Below the pieces are notes generated by a model. That model saw nothing but the letters and a program-made list of their open reading frames with translations. It searched no databases and was not told the DNA's origin. This document shows positions 26,193 to 34,912 of a DNA stretch of 64,000 bases, one piece after another. The number at the start of each line of letters is the position of its first letter. Positions within the stretch are counted from its first letter, which is position 1. The stretch covers positions 1 through 64,000 of the forward strand of contig MGTV01000021.1 of the NCBI GenBank assembly GCA_001799635.1, given 5' to 3'. The translations under genes and the position numbers were made by a program. The DNA comes from Elusimicrobia bacterium GWA2_62_23. GTDB taxonomy: Bacteria > Elusimicrobiota > Elusimicrobia > Elusimicrobiales > UBA9959.

Positions 26193-27439
26193 ACGTACTC
26201 CTGATAGGGTCAGGCGGCCGGGAGCACGCCCTGGCCTGGAAACTCAAACAGAGCCCGCTGCTCGGCAAACTCCACTGCATTCCCGGCTCGGCGGCCATAA
26301 GCGCGCTGGCGGCCTGCCCGCCGGTAAAGCAGGAAGATCATGACGGCATCTACGGCTATTGCCTGGCGCAGAACATAACGCTCGTGGTGATAGGCCCCGA
26401 AGCCCCACTGGCCGCCGGCCTGACGGATTTCCTGACCGGTAAAGGCATAAAGGTCTTCGGCCCTTCCCAGAAGGGGGCCATGCTGGAGGCCTCCAAGCAG
26501 TTCGCCAAGGAATTCATGGAGCGCAACAACATCCCCACGGCGGAGTTCTCGGTGCTCTTCTCGGCCGCTTTCGCCCGGGAGAAGATCGCCGCCAACAAGA
26601 AATACCCGGTGGTGATAAAGGCCGACGGGCTGGCGGCGGGCAAGGGGGTGAGGATATGCGCCAGCGAGGCCGAGGCGCTGGCCGCGGTCGAGGATTTCAT
26701 GCAGAAGCGCGTCTTCGGTTCGGCCGGGTCCATAGTGGTCATGGAGGAATTCCTGACCGGGAGGGAGGCCTCGGTAATGGCGCTGACCGACGGGGAGAGC
26801 GCCCTGCTGCTGCCGGCGGCGCGCGATCACAAACGCCTGCTGGACGGCGACAAGGGGCCCAATACCGGCGGCATGGGCGCGGTCTGCCCCGTGGAGATAT
26901 CCGAAGAGGACATGGAGATTGTCAGGACGGAGGTCATCGGGCGGTTCCTGGCCGGCCTAAAAAAAGAGCGCATAACTTTCCGGGGCGTGATCTACGCCGG
27001 CCTGATGTTCACCCCGGAGGGGCCCAGGACGCTGGAGTTCAACGTCCGCTTCGGCGATCCGGAGACCCAGGCCGTCATGCCGCTCATAAAGAGCGACCTG
27101 CTGCCTGCGCTCGCCGCCTGCGCCGAGGGCCGGCTGGAAGGCAGGGAACTGGAACTGGCCCACGGCGCCTGCGTGACCGTGGTCGCGGCCTCGGCCGGCT
27201 ATCCGGAGGCCCCGGAGACGGGCAAAGCCATTACCGGCCTGTATGACCAGCCTTCGGGAGTTCAGGTCTTTCACTCCGGCACCGCCGGCCGGGACGGCGC
27301 CTATTTCAGCGCCGGCGGCCGCGTGCTCTCCGTGACTGCCCGCGGCAAGGACGCGCAGGACGCCCGGCGGAAGGCCTACGCCGCCCTTTCCGGGATAAAA
27401 TTCGAAGGCATGCAGTACCGCAGGGACATAGGGCTTTAA
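26189..27439 (+). CDS. purD: Phosphoribosylamine-glycine ligase
   Basis: A 416-residue ATP-grasp enzyme that joins glycine to phosphoribosylamine. It starts with GTG inside the purF stop (GTGA). Motifs: VLLIGSGGREHALAWK at the N-terminus, KADGLAAGKGV, DHKRLLDGDKGPNTGGMGA, and EFNVRFGDPETQAVMP. Glycine used here is also the substrate of the glycine cleavage genes at 42-47 kb. Confidence 0.95.
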   Translation: MNVLLIGSGGREHALAWKLKQSPLLGKLHCIPGSAAISALAACPPVKQEDHDGIYGYCLAQNITLVVIGPEAPLAAGLTDFLTGKGIKVFGPSQKGAMLEASKQFAKEFMERNNIPTAEFSVLFSAAFAREKIAANKKYPVVIKADGLAAGKGVRICASEAEALAAVEDFMQKRVFGSAGSIVVMEEFLTGREASVMALTDGESALLLPAARDHKRLLDGDKGPNTGGMGAVCPVEISEEDMEIVRTEVIGRFLAGLKKERITFRGVIYAGLMFTPEGPRTLEFNVRFGDPETQAVMPLIKSDLLPALAACAEGRLEGRELELAHGACVTVVAASAGYPEAPETGKAITGLYDQPSGVQVFHSGTAGRDGAYFSAGGRVLSVTARGKDAQDARRKAYAALSGIKFEGMQYRRDIGL

Positions 27440-27451
27440 GAAGGAGATTAA

Positions 27452-28420
27452 ATGACCACTTACAAGAAAAGCGGCGTGGATATAAAACTGGCCGATAAGT
27501 TCACCGAGTTCCTGGAGAAAAAATCCAAGGCCATAGGCGGTTTCGCGGGCCTCCTGCCGGTGCCAGAGATGAAGAACAAGTACAGCATCGTGGCCTCTAC
27601 CGACGGGGTGGGGACCAAGCTGAAGCTCGCTTTCCTGCTGGACCGTCACGACACCATAGGCATAGACCTGGTGGCCATGTGCGTCAACGACCTGCTCTGC
27701 TGCGGGGCGCGGCCCATGCTCTTCCTGGACTACTACGCCACGGGCAAGCTGGACCTGGGCCGCTCCAAGAAAATAATAAACGGCATCATGGAAGGCTGCC
27801 GGCAGGGCGAGTCCGCGCTGCTGGGCGGCGAAACGGCCGAGATGCCCGGCTTCTACCAGCCCGGCGAGTACGACCTGGCCGGCTTCTCCGTGGGCATAGT
27901 GAAGAACTCCGAAACGCTGGACGGCCGCAAGGTGCGCGCCGGCGACGTTCTGGTGGGCCTGCCCTCCACCGGCTTCCATTCCAACGGCTTCTCCCTGATC
28001 CGCAAGGTGCTGGGCGATAAAAAACTGCTGAAGAAGTACGCCGCGCGCCTGCTCACTCCCACTAAGATCTACGTGAAGGACGTGAACAAACTGCGCGCCG
28101 CGCTCAGGAAAAAGAAGCAGGACGTCCTGGCCCTGGCCCATATCACCGGCGCCGGCATCCCCGGCAACCTGCCGCGCGTGCTGCCCAAGACCCTAGGCGC
28201 CGTGGTGTATATGGATTCCTGGAAGGTCCCGTCCCTCATGCGGGAGATCCAGGCGCTGGGCCGCATTCCCGAAGCCGACATGTGGGATTCCTTCAACATG
28301 GGCATCGGCATGATAGCCGTAATGCGCCCCGCCGCCGTAAAGACCGCGCTCAGAACTCTAAAGGGTTCCGTGGTCATCGGCGAAGTCGTAAAAGGCAGGA
28401 ACGAAGTCGCTTTGATGTAG
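27452..28420 (+). CDS. purM: AIR synthase
   Basis: A 322-residue enzyme that closes the imidazole ring (FGAM to AIR). ASTDGVGTKLKLA, GIDLVAMCVNDLLCCGA and GGETAEMPGFY are the PurM signatures, and ITGAGIPGNLPRVLP follows in the C-terminal domain. AAGAAGGAGATTAA gives a strong ribosome site 12 bases after purD. A palindromic element fills the gap to the purN-purH fusion. Confidence 0.95.
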   Translation: MTTYKKSGVDIKLADKFTEFLEKKSKAIGGFAGLLPVPEMKNKYSIVASTDGVGTKLKLAFLLDRHDTIGIDLVAMCVNDLLCCGARPMLFLDYYATGKLDLGRSKKIINGIMEGCRQGESALLGGETAEMPGFYQPGEYDLAGFSVGIVKNSETLDGRKVRAGDVLVGLPSTGFHSNGFSLIRKVLGDKKLLKKYAARLLTPTKIYVKDVNKLRAALRKKKQDVLALAHITGAGIPGNLPRVLPKTLGAVVYMDSWKVPSLMREIQALGRIPEADMWDSFNMGIGMIAVMRPAAVKTALRTLKGSVVIGEVVKGRNEVALM

Positions 28421-28436
28421 TACGCCTTAGGGATGG

Positions 28437-28549
28437 CCGGGGGATTACCCCCGAGCGCCATTTGGGGAAGGGAGGCTCAATCGCGAAGCGATTGAGGGGA
28501 ACCGCGCAACGGTTCCCTGCAGTCATGGCGAGCGGGGGTAATCCCCCGG
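28437..28549. repeat. 113-base cloverleaf-like palindromic element
   Basis: Outer arms 28437-28461 and 28525-28549 are reverse complements over 25 bases with two mismatches, and the outermost 17 are perfect. Inside are two abutting perfect hairpins: a 9-bp stem with a GAA loop (28476-28496) and an 8-bp stem with a CGCAA loop (28497-28517). It contains no gene. It lies between the purM stop and the purN-purH ribosome site, so it will be part of the transcript. Confidence 0.85.
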
Positions 28550-28573
28550 ACAGCCCGTTAAACCAGGAGGCCT

Positions 28574-30739
28574 ATGAAAAGCATAGTCGTATTCGCGTCC
28601 GGCGGCGGCAGCAACCTGCAGGCTTTGATAGACGCGGCCCGGGACGGCCGCATAGACGGCAAGATAACGCTGGTGATCTCCAGCAAGGCCGACGCCGGCG
28701 CCATAGAGCGCGCCAGGACGGCCGGCATCCCGGCCGAGATCGCGGCCCCCAAAGATTTCGCCCCCGGCAACTACGACGAACACCTCGCCTCCCTGTGCCG
28801 CGGCGCCAAGGCCGACCTGGTCTGCCTGGCCGGCTTCATGCATAAACTCGGGCCCCGGATGCTCTCCGGCTTCAAAGACCGCATACTCAACGTTCATCCC
28901 GCCCTGCTGCCGAGTTTTGGCGGCAAAGGCTTCTACGGCCTGAAAGTCCACGAAGCCGTGCTCGAGGCCGGGGTGAGGGTGAGCGGCGCCACCGTGCACT
29001 TCGTGGACGAGAACTACGACCGCGGCCCCATCGTCCTGCAGCAGACGGTGCCGGTGCTGGGGGGAGACACCCCGGAGACGCTGGCCGCGCGAGTGCTTAC
29101 GGCCGAGCACGCCGCCTACCCGGCGGCCGCGGCCCTCTTCTGCTCTGGCCGCCTGCTCCTGGAAGGGGGGAAGGTGAAGATAACCGGCCCGCTGCCGGAG
29201 ACCGGCCGGGTGCGCCGGGCGCTGCTGTCCGTCTCCGACAAGGGCGGCCTGCTGGAATTCGCCAAAGGCCTCTGTGCCGAAGGCGTGGAGCTGGTCTCCA
29301 CCTCCGGCACCTATAAACTGCTCAAAGACGCCGGCGTACCGGTGCGCGCGCTGGAAACCCTGACCGGTTTCCCGGAGCTGCTCGACGGCCGCGTGAAGAC
29401 CCTGCACCCCGCGGTGCACGGCGGCATACTTTACCGCCGGGACAATCCCGGCCACGCCGAGACGGTCTTTAAGTTCGGCATAGAGCCAATAGACATGGTG
29501 GTAGTGAACCTCTACCCTTTCTCGGCGACGGCGAAGAAAGCCGCGCCCTGGTCGGAAGAACTGATAGAGAACATAGACATAGGCGGGGTGGCGCTCATCC
29601 GCGCGGCGGCCAAGAACTGGCAGTCGGTGGCAGTGCTGACCTCGCCCGGAGACTACGCAAGCGTGCTGGAGGCGCTCCGGGAGGGAAAAGGCAGCCTGCC
29701 CGCCGGGCTGAAGAAGGAGCTTTCGGTGAAAGGCTTCGCCCATACGGCCGCTTACGACGCCGGGATCTCTCGCACCCTGGCCGCTCCGGCCGCCGACGCC
29801 TTCCCCGAGAAGCTGGAGATAACGCTCAATAAAGTGCATGATCTGCGCTACGGAGAGAACCCGCACCAGGCCTGCGCCCTGTATTCGCGAAAAGAGAGGC
29901 CGCCCTTCGAACAGCTGCAGGGCAAGGAACTTTCCTTCAATAACATTCTGGACGCCTACGGCACTTACCAGGCCGTGCAGGAGTTCGACGAACCGGCCGC
30001 GGTCATCTTCAAGCACGTCACCCCTTGCGGCCTGGGAACCGGCTCCGACGTGGCCGAAGCCTTCGAACGGGCCTGGAGCACGGACCCGCTCTCGGCCTTC
30101 GGCGGCATCATCGCCGTGAACAGGCGGCTGGACGGGCGGATAGCGGAATTTCTCTCCAAACGTTTCGTGGAAGTGATCTGCGCCCCGGATTACGACCCTA
30201 AAGCGCTGGAGGTGTTCTCTAAAAAGACCAACCTGCGCCTGCTGAAGTGGTCCGCCTTTCCCAAGGGGCACAGGGTGCTGCGTTCAGTGGGCGAAGAGGT
30301 GCTGGTGAGCGGCGACGACGACCGGCTGCTGGGCGATAAATGGGAGGTCCCCACCAAGCGCAAACCCACCGCCGCGGAAGAGGAGGCGCTGCGCTTCGCC
30401 TGGACGGCCGCCAAATACGTCCGCTCCAACGCCATAGTGCTGGCCGACGGCGGGCGCACGGTGGGCATAGGCGCCGGACAGATGTCCAGAGTGGACTCGG
30501 TCTTCATGGCCGGGCACAAGTACGAAACATTCCTGAAGGAGAACCCGAAGCCGGCCACGCTGGTGATGGCTTCGGACGCTTTCTTCCCGTTCCCCGACGC
30601 GCTGGAGGAAGGGGCCCGCATAGGCGCCACCGCCGTCATACAGCCCGGCGGGTCAGTGAAGGATAAGGAAGTGGTGGAGGCCGCCGACAGGCTGGGGGTG
30701 GCCATGGTGCTGACAGGGCTGCGGCACTTCAGGCACTAG
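28574..30739 (+). CDS. purNH: PurN-PurH fusion: GAR formyltransferase and AICAR formyltransferase/IMP cyclohydrolase
   Basis: A 721-residue fusion. Residues 1 to about 205 are PurN (ASGGGSNLQAL, ILNVHPALLPSF with the catalytic His, and VDENYDRGPI with the catalytic Asp). From about 213 PurH begins at RRALLSVSDKGG, with the cyclohydrolase domain first and the AICAR transformylase after it (RYGENPHQA, IFKHVTPCGLG). Both use 10-formyl-THF, so the fusion joins the two formyl-transfer steps. CAGGAGG precedes the ATG. There is no stop or frameshift between the parts. Its stop overlaps the stop of the convergent histidine kinase gene. Confidence 0.95.
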   Translation: MKSIVVFASGGGSNLQALIDAARDGRIDGKITLVISSKADAGAIERARTAGIPAEIAAPKDFAPGNYDEHLASLCRGAKADLVCLAGFMHKLGPRMLSGFKDRILNVHPALLPSFGGKGFYGLKVHEAVLEAGVRVSGATVHFVDENYDRGPIVLQQTVPVLGGDTPETLAARVLTAEHAAYPAAAALFCSGRLLLEGGKVKITGPLPETGRVRRALLSVSDKGGLLEFAKGLCAEGVELVSTSGTYKLLKDAGVPVRALETLTGFPELLDGRVKTLHPAVHGGILYRRDNPGHAETVFKFGIEPIDMVVVNLYPFSATAKKAAPWSEELIENIDIGGVALIRAAAKNWQSVAVLTSPGDYASVLEALREGKGSLPAGLKKELSVKGFAHTAAYDAGISRTLAAPAADAFPEKLEITLNKVHDLRYGENPHQACALYSRKERPPFEQLQGKELSFNNILDAYGTYQAVQEFDEPAAVIFKHVTPCGLGTGSDVAEAFERAWSTDPLSAFGGIIAVNRRLDGRIAEFLSKRFVEVICAPDYDPKALEVFSKKTNLRLLKWSAFPKGHRVLRSVGEEVLVSGDDDRLLGDKWEVPTKRKPTAAEEEALRFAWTAAKYVRSNAIVLADGGRTVGIGAGQMSRVDSVFMAGHKYETFLKENPKPATLVMASDAFFPFPDALEEGARIGATAVIQPGGSVKDKEVVEAADRLGVAMVLTGLRHFRH

Positions 30740-31833
30740 GCTTGAATGGCCGGGAGGTAGATGGTGAACACCGCACCGCCATTGGGCCGGTTCCCGGCGC
30801 GAACTTCCCCGCCGTGCCCCGAGATGATGCCATAGACGGAGGAGAGGCCCAGGCCGGTGCCCTTGCCTTTCGGTTTAGTGGTGAAGAAAGGATCGAAGAT
30901 CTTCGTGAGTATCTCTTTAGGGATGCCCGGGCCGGTATCCGCCAGTTCGAAAACGGCGTAGGCCCTGGCGGGGATCCCGGGCGGCAGCCCCTCCGGCCCG
31001 GAGTTGTAGGTGCTGATCATTATCGCGCCGGAACCGCTCATGGCGTCCCTGGCGTTGACGGCGAGGTTCATTACCGCTTGTTTAAATTGTTCCGGTTCTA
31101 TCCTGGTCTTTGAAAGGTCTTCTGACAGGGAGTACGCCGTGGAGATGTTGCGCCCGAGCAGATTGTCCAGCAGGACTTTCAGTTCCTTGACCGGGTCGTT
31201 GAGCGAGATCTCCACCGGCTTGGATTCCTGGTGGCGCGCGAAGACCAGCAGCTGCTTTATGAGGTTGGCCGACTCCTTGGAGGAGCGCAGGATCTCGGAG
31301 GCGAGTTTGTGGCCCACGGTGCCGGGCTTGAGGTCCTCTCCGATAAGCTCCATGGAGCCGATGATGATGGTGAGCAGGTTGTTGAAGTCGTGGGAGAGCT
31401 GGCCGGCCAGCAGGCCGAGGGACTCCATCTTCTGGCTCTGGTTGAGCTGTTCTTCCAGTTGGCGTTCCCTGGTGATGTCGTGGCGGATGGAGAGGAAGTA
31501 GGCTACGCGGCCTTTCTCGTCGCGGATAGGACAGATCCGCTGCTCGTCGATGTAGTTGGACCCGTCCTTGCGGCGGTTGACCAGGCGCCCGCGCCAGGGC
31601 TGGCCGGACTTGAGGGTGGCCCACATGGCCTTGTAGAATTCGGCGGAATGTTCGCCGCTCTTGAGCACCCTGGCGGTCTTGCCCAGGACCTCTTCGCGGG
31701 AGTAGCCGGTAAGCCGTTCGAAGGCAGGATTGACGTAAACGATGGCTCCCTCGGCGTCGGTCAGGTAGAAGACCTCGCAGGTCTGGCGCAGCGCCTGCAT
31801 GACGATGTCGGCTATGGCCGGGTTGCTTTCCAT
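30736..31833 (-). CDS. PAS-domain sensor histidine kinase
   Basis: A 365-residue soluble kinase. The start at 31833 is preferred to 31923 because TACAAT with an extended TG (complement of 31840-31848) ends six bases before it, suggesting a leaderless transcript. A PAS domain covers about 10-125, with [18 protein letters not shown] and the [14 protein letters not shown] exit linker. H148 in [10 protein letters not shown] is the phosphorylated histidine. The ATPase domain has [17 protein letters not shown] and GTGLGLSSV. No receiver is attached; the single-domain regulator at 34526 is a possible partner. Confidence 0.88.
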   Translation of the reverse strand: MESNPAIADIVMQALRQTCEVFYLTDAEGAIVYVNPAFERLTGYSREEVLGKTARVLKSGEHSAEFYKAMWATLKSGQPWRGRLVNRRKDGSNYIDEQRICPIRDEKGRVAYFLSIRHDITRERQLEEQLNQSQKMESLGLLAGQLSHDFNNLLTIIIGSMELIGEDLKPGTVGHKLASEILRSSKESANLIKQLLVFARHQESKPVEISLNDPVKELKVLLDNLLGRNISTAYSLSEDLSKTRIEPEQFKQAVMNLAVNARDAMSGSGAIMISTYNSGPEGLPPGIPARAYAVFELADTGPGIPKEILTKIFDPFFTTKPKGKGTGLGLSSVYGIISGHGGEVRAGNRPNGGAVFTIYLPAIQA

Positions 31834-31858
31834 AGCGATATTGTAGCAAAACGCGGTT

Positions 31859-31887
31859 TTGCCGGGCTTCTGGATTTGTGTTAGAAT
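31859..31887 (+). promoter_or_regulatory. Promoter of purB
   Basis: TTGCCG (31859-31864) and TAGAAT (31882-31887) are 17 bases apart. The predicted start is near 31894, exactly at the first hairpin of the purB leader. It runs divergently from the kinase promoter at 31840-31848. Confidence 0.65.
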
Positions 31888-31892
31888 TAATT

Positions 31893-31942
31893 GCAAGACC
31901 CCATGTCTTGCGCAGGCGGACAAGGGGTCGGTTTTTTGGAGG
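31893..31942 (+). promoter_or_regulatory. purB leader: overlapping hairpins, T-run and ribosome site
   Basis: Stem A pairs 31893-31899 with 31905-31911 (GCAAGAC/GTCTTGC, loop CCCAT). A competing stem pairs GACCCC (31897-31902) with GGGGTC (31924-31929) and is followed by six T (31932-31937), then GGAGG (31938-31942). The CCC of loop A could also pair with the downstream GGG, making an H-type pseudoknot. Either arrangement could gate transcription or access to the purB ribosome site. It matches no riboswitch class I recognise. Confidence 0.5.
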
Positions 31943-31946
31943 CTAT

Positions 31947-33332
31947 ATGGCTGCAGCGCGCGACATGGAAGCGGTAAGTCCCCTCGACGGCAGGTACGCC
32001 GCCAGGCTCGGCGGGCTTAAACACCTGGCCGGGGAAGGGGCTCTGGCCGGCTACCGGGTGCTGGTGGAATGCCGCTACCTGGAGAAGCTCTGCGCCACGC
32101 CGGGGATAGGCGCGAGGCGGCTCACGGCCGCCGAGAAGGCCCTCCTCGCCAAACTGCCCAGGCTCTCCGCCGCCGACGCGCAGCGCATCGCCGCCATAGA
32201 GGAGACCGGGGTCCCGGGTATCCCGGCCACCAGGCACGACGTCAAAGCGGTGGAATACTTCATCAAAGAGAAGCTCCGCCGCACTTCCCTCAAAGACCTC
32301 TCGGAGTTGGTCCATTTCGCCCTTACTTCCGAGGACGTCAATAATATCGCCTACGCCCTCATGCTAAGGGACTGCCTGGCCCTGGAACTCTTGCCGGCCC
32401 TGCGGGAACTGCTGCGCTCCCTGGACGGACTGGCCGTGAAGCACGCGGCTACCCCGCTCTTGGCCCGCACCCACGGGCAGCCGGCCGTGCCCACCACCTT
32501 CGGCAAGGAATTCCGCGTTTTCCACGCCCGCCTCGCCAGGCAGGTCGCCCAACTCGGCAAGGGTAAACTCTGCGCCAAACTTAACGGCGCCTCCGGCAAT
32601 TACAACGCCCACCTGGCGGCCTATCCCGCCGTGAACTGGGAAAAGTTCGCCAGGGAATTCGTGGAGGGTTTTCCCGGGCTGGAGTTCAATCCCTTTACCA
32701 CGCAGATAGAACCCCACGACAGCTACGCGGAACTTTTCGACGCGCAGCGCCGCGCCAATACCGTGCTCTTGGCCTTCTGCCAGGATATGTGGCGTTACAT
32801 CTCCGCCGGGCTGGTGGCCCAGAAGGCCGTGGCGGGGGAAGTGGGATCCTCCACCATGCCGCAGAAAGTGAACCCCATACATTTCGAGAACGCCGAGGGC
32901 AACCTGGGCCTGGCCAACGCCCTGCTCGGCTTCTTCTCGGCCAAGCTGCCGGTATCACGCCTGCAGCGGGACCTGTCCGATTCCACGGTGGCGCGCAATT
33001 TCGGGGCCGCCATGGGCCACTCGCTTGCGGCCTACCGCTCGGTGCTCACCGGCCTGGCGCGCGTTTCTGTGGACGAGGCCGCCTGCCGGGCGGAACTCCG
33101 GGCGCACCCCGAGATAATAGCCGAGGGGGTGCAGACCATCCTCAGGCGCGAGCGCGCGGCTGGCGCCTATGAACTGCTCAGCAAATTTACCCGCGGGCGC
33201 GAGGTGACGGCGGAGGGGTTTGCGGCGTTCATCACCGGGCTGGACGTGAAGCCGGCCGTTAGAGCCGAACTTGAAAAACTTTCGCCCCTGACGTACACGG
33301 GGCTGGCGGCCAAACTGGCCGCGCGTAAATAA
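31947..33332 (+). CDS. purB: Adenylosuccinate lyase
   Basis: A 461-residue lyase that acts twice in purine synthesis (SAICAR to AICAR, adenylosuccinate to AMP). ATG 31947 follows GGAGG; a longer frame from 31878 would run through the leader and is rejected. VSPLDGRYAARLGGL at the N-terminus and SSTMPQKVNPIHFENAEGN mark the longer, E. coli-like PurB type. The general-acid histidine is in LARTHGQPA. It is 13 bases upstream of purA. Confidence 0.94.
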   Translation: MAAARDMEAVSPLDGRYAARLGGLKHLAGEGALAGYRVLVECRYLEKLCATPGIGARRLTAAEKALLAKLPRLSAADAQRIAAIEETGVPGIPATRHDVKAVEYFIKEKLRRTSLKDLSELVHFALTSEDVNNIAYALMLRDCLALELLPALRELLRSLDGLAVKHAATPLLARTHGQPAVPTTFGKEFRVFHARLARQVAQLGKGKLCAKLNGASGNYNAHLAAYPAVNWEKFAREFVEGFPGLEFNPFTTQIEPHDSYAELFDAQRRANTVLLAFCQDMWRYISAGLVAQKAVAGEVGSSTMPQKVNPIHFENAEGNLGLANALLGFFSAKLPVSRLQRDLSDSTVARNFGAAMGHSLAAYRSVLTGLARVSVDEAACRAELRAHPEIIAEGVQTILRRERAAGAYELLSKFTRGREVTAEGFAAFITGLDVKPAVRAELEKLSPLTYTGLAAKLAARK

Positions 33333-33345
33333 AAGGAGACACCAC

Positions 33346-34362
33346 ATGCCTGTTGATATCGTAGTGGGCGGCCAGGCGGGAGACGAGGGAAAAGGCAAGA
33401 TCTGCGCGTGGCTCGCGGCCAAGGGGAATTACGCCTATTCCGTGCGCGTGGGCGGGCCCAACGCCGGGCACACCATCTTCTTCAAGGATAAGATCTACAC
33501 GCTCAAGACCATGCCGGGCGGCTTCGTGAACCCGAAGGCAAAAATGGTGCTGGGTGCCGGCACTTACATAATCCCGGACTGGCTCGAAAAAGAGATAGCC
33601 CTCACCAACACGGCCTCCCGGCTCATCATAGACCCGCACGCGGTCATCATAGAGCCGCGGCATACCGCCGCCGAGCGCGGCGACGCGCGCCTGATGGCGA
33701 AGATAGGCAGCGTGGGCACCGGCCTGGGCGCGGCGGTGCGCGACAGGGTGGACCGCAAAAAGCTCATGTTCGCCAAGGACCATCCCCGCCTGAAAAAATA
33801 CGTGAAGGACGTGCCGGAGCTGCTCAACAAGGCGCTCGCGAGGGGCGAGCGCATGCTGCTGGAGGGCACCCAGGGCATGAAACTGTCCAACCTGCACGGG
33901 GAATACCCTTACGTCACCTCGCGCGACACCACCGCCTCCACGTTCATGGGCGAGGCGGGCCTGGGGCCTAAATACGCCGGGGAGATCTACGCCGTGTTCA
34001 AACCTTACGTCACCCGCGTGGGGCCCGGTTTCGTCGCGAAGGAAATGAAGGATAAGGCGAAGCTGAACAAGTACCACACCGCGGGCCGCGAGGTGGGCAG
34101 CGTCAGCGGGCGCCTGCGCCGGGTGGGGGAATTCGAGATGGACGTGGCCCTGCAGACCGTGCGGATAAATTCGGCCACCCGCCTCGCCGTCACGCACATC
34201 GACATGCTGGAGGGGGCGGACCTCTCCCGGGGCGTAAAAAGCTTTACCGGGGAAGCGGCCAGGTTCATGCGCACCCTGGACAAGGTCTGCGCGGCCTACC
34301 CGCGGCCCAAGGTGGCGCTGGTCTCCTACGGCCCCGGCCTGTTCGACGTGTTGGAAGTTTAA
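33346..34362 (+). CDS. purA: Adenylosuccinate synthetase, short archaeal-like form
   Basis: A 338-residue enzyme that joins aspartate to IMP with GTP. Most bacterial PurA proteins have about 430 residues; this length is that of the archaeal type. The core is complete: GDEGKGK (12-18), GGPNAGHT (about 36-43), EGTQG and DTTASTF. What is missing are peripheral loops. AAAAGGAG lies upstream of the ATG. With purB it makes the AMP branch in one transcript. Confidence 0.9.
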   Translation: MPVDIVVGGQAGDEGKGKICAWLAAKGNYAYSVRVGGPNAGHTIFFKDKIYTLKTMPGGFVNPKAKMVLGAGTYIIPDWLEKEIALTNTASRLIIDPHAVIIEPRHTAAERGDARLMAKIGSVGTGLGAAVRDRVDRKKLMFAKDHPRLKKYVKDVPELLNKALARGERMLLEGTQGMKLSNLHGEYPYVTSRDTTASTFMGEAGLGPKYAGEIYAVFKPYVTRVGPGFVAKEMKDKAKLNKYHTAGREVGSVSGRLRRVGEFEMDVALQTVRINSATRLAVTHIDMLEGADLSRGVKSFTGEAARFMRTLDKVCAAYPRPKVALVSYGPGLFDVLEV

Positions 34363-34375
34363 CCCCGGCACCCCG

Positions 34376-34404
34376 TTAACAGGTTTTTTAAAAAATGCTA
34401 TTAT
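34376..34404 (+). promoter_or_regulatory. Promoter of tRNA-Phe
   Basis: TTAACA (34376-34381) and TATTAT (34399-34404) are 17 bases apart. Transcription would begin near 34411, about 19 bases before the tRNA, and could continue into the response regulator, since no terminator separates them. Confidence 0.6.
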
Positions 34405-34429
34405 TGAAGGGCAGTATTTACCACATTTT

Positions 34430-34501
34430 GCCGCGGTAGCTCAGTGGTAGAGCACTGGTCTGAAAAACCAGGTGTCGTTGGTTCGATCCCAACCCGCGGC
34501 A
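34430..34501 (+). tRNA. tRNA-Phe (GAA)
   Basis: A 72-base cloverleaf: acceptor GCCGCGG with CCGCGGC, D-stem GCTC/GAGC, anticodon stem CTGGT/ACCAG with loop CTGAAAA (anticodon GAA), five-base variable loop, T-arm GTTGG-TTCGATC-CCAAC and discriminator A. CCA is not encoded; the next bases are AA then T-rich. Confidence 0.97.
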
Positions 34502-34525
34502 AATTTTTTATCTCCCGGTGACATT

Positions 34526-34897
34526 ATGCAGATGAAAAACAAGATTTTGATCGCCGACGACGACGCCGAAATGCTCGAGACCCTGAGCTCCATGCTCGAG
34601 GGCGAGGGCTATACCGTGGTGCGCGCCGAGAACGGCGAAGAGGCCGTGGAACTGGCCCGCAAGGAACTCCCGGCCCTCGTGATGCTGGACATCCACATGC
34701 CCAAGATGGACGGGCTCAAAGCCTGCAAGGCCATAAAGACCGACAAGGTCACCAAGGGCGTGCCGGTGCTGATGCTGACCGTGGAAGGCAGCATCAACGA
34801 GATCCAGCAGGCCATCAGCTACGGCGCCAAGACCTATATCACCAAGCCTTCCAGCAAGGCCGAGATCCTCAAAGTCGTAAAAAGCATCCTTTATTGA
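34526..34897 (+). CDS. Single-domain response regulator (CheY-like)
   Basis: A 123-residue receiver with no output domain. D11-D13 form the acid pocket, D55 in LVMLDIHMP is the phosphorylation site, with T near 82 in LMLTVEG and K near 105 in ITKPSS. The start at 34526 follows GGTGA; the frame open from 34472 would overlap the tRNA. It would act by protein contact. It has no linked kinase on its strand; the PAS kinase at 30736 or the large kinase at 56059 are candidates. Confidence 0.85.
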   Translation: MQMKNKILIADDDAEMLETLSSMLEGEGYTVVRAENGEEAVELARKELPALVMLDIHMPKMDGLKACKAIKTDKVTKGVPVLMLTVEGSINEIQQAISYGAKTYITKPSSKAEILKVVKSILY

Positions 34898-34912
34898 GCC
34901 CGGATAAAAAGA

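Noticed and set aside
28523-30271. Minus-strand frame of 582 codons opposite purN-purH
   Set aside because: It is low-complexity Gly/His/Arg-rich antisense of a well-conserved fusion gene.
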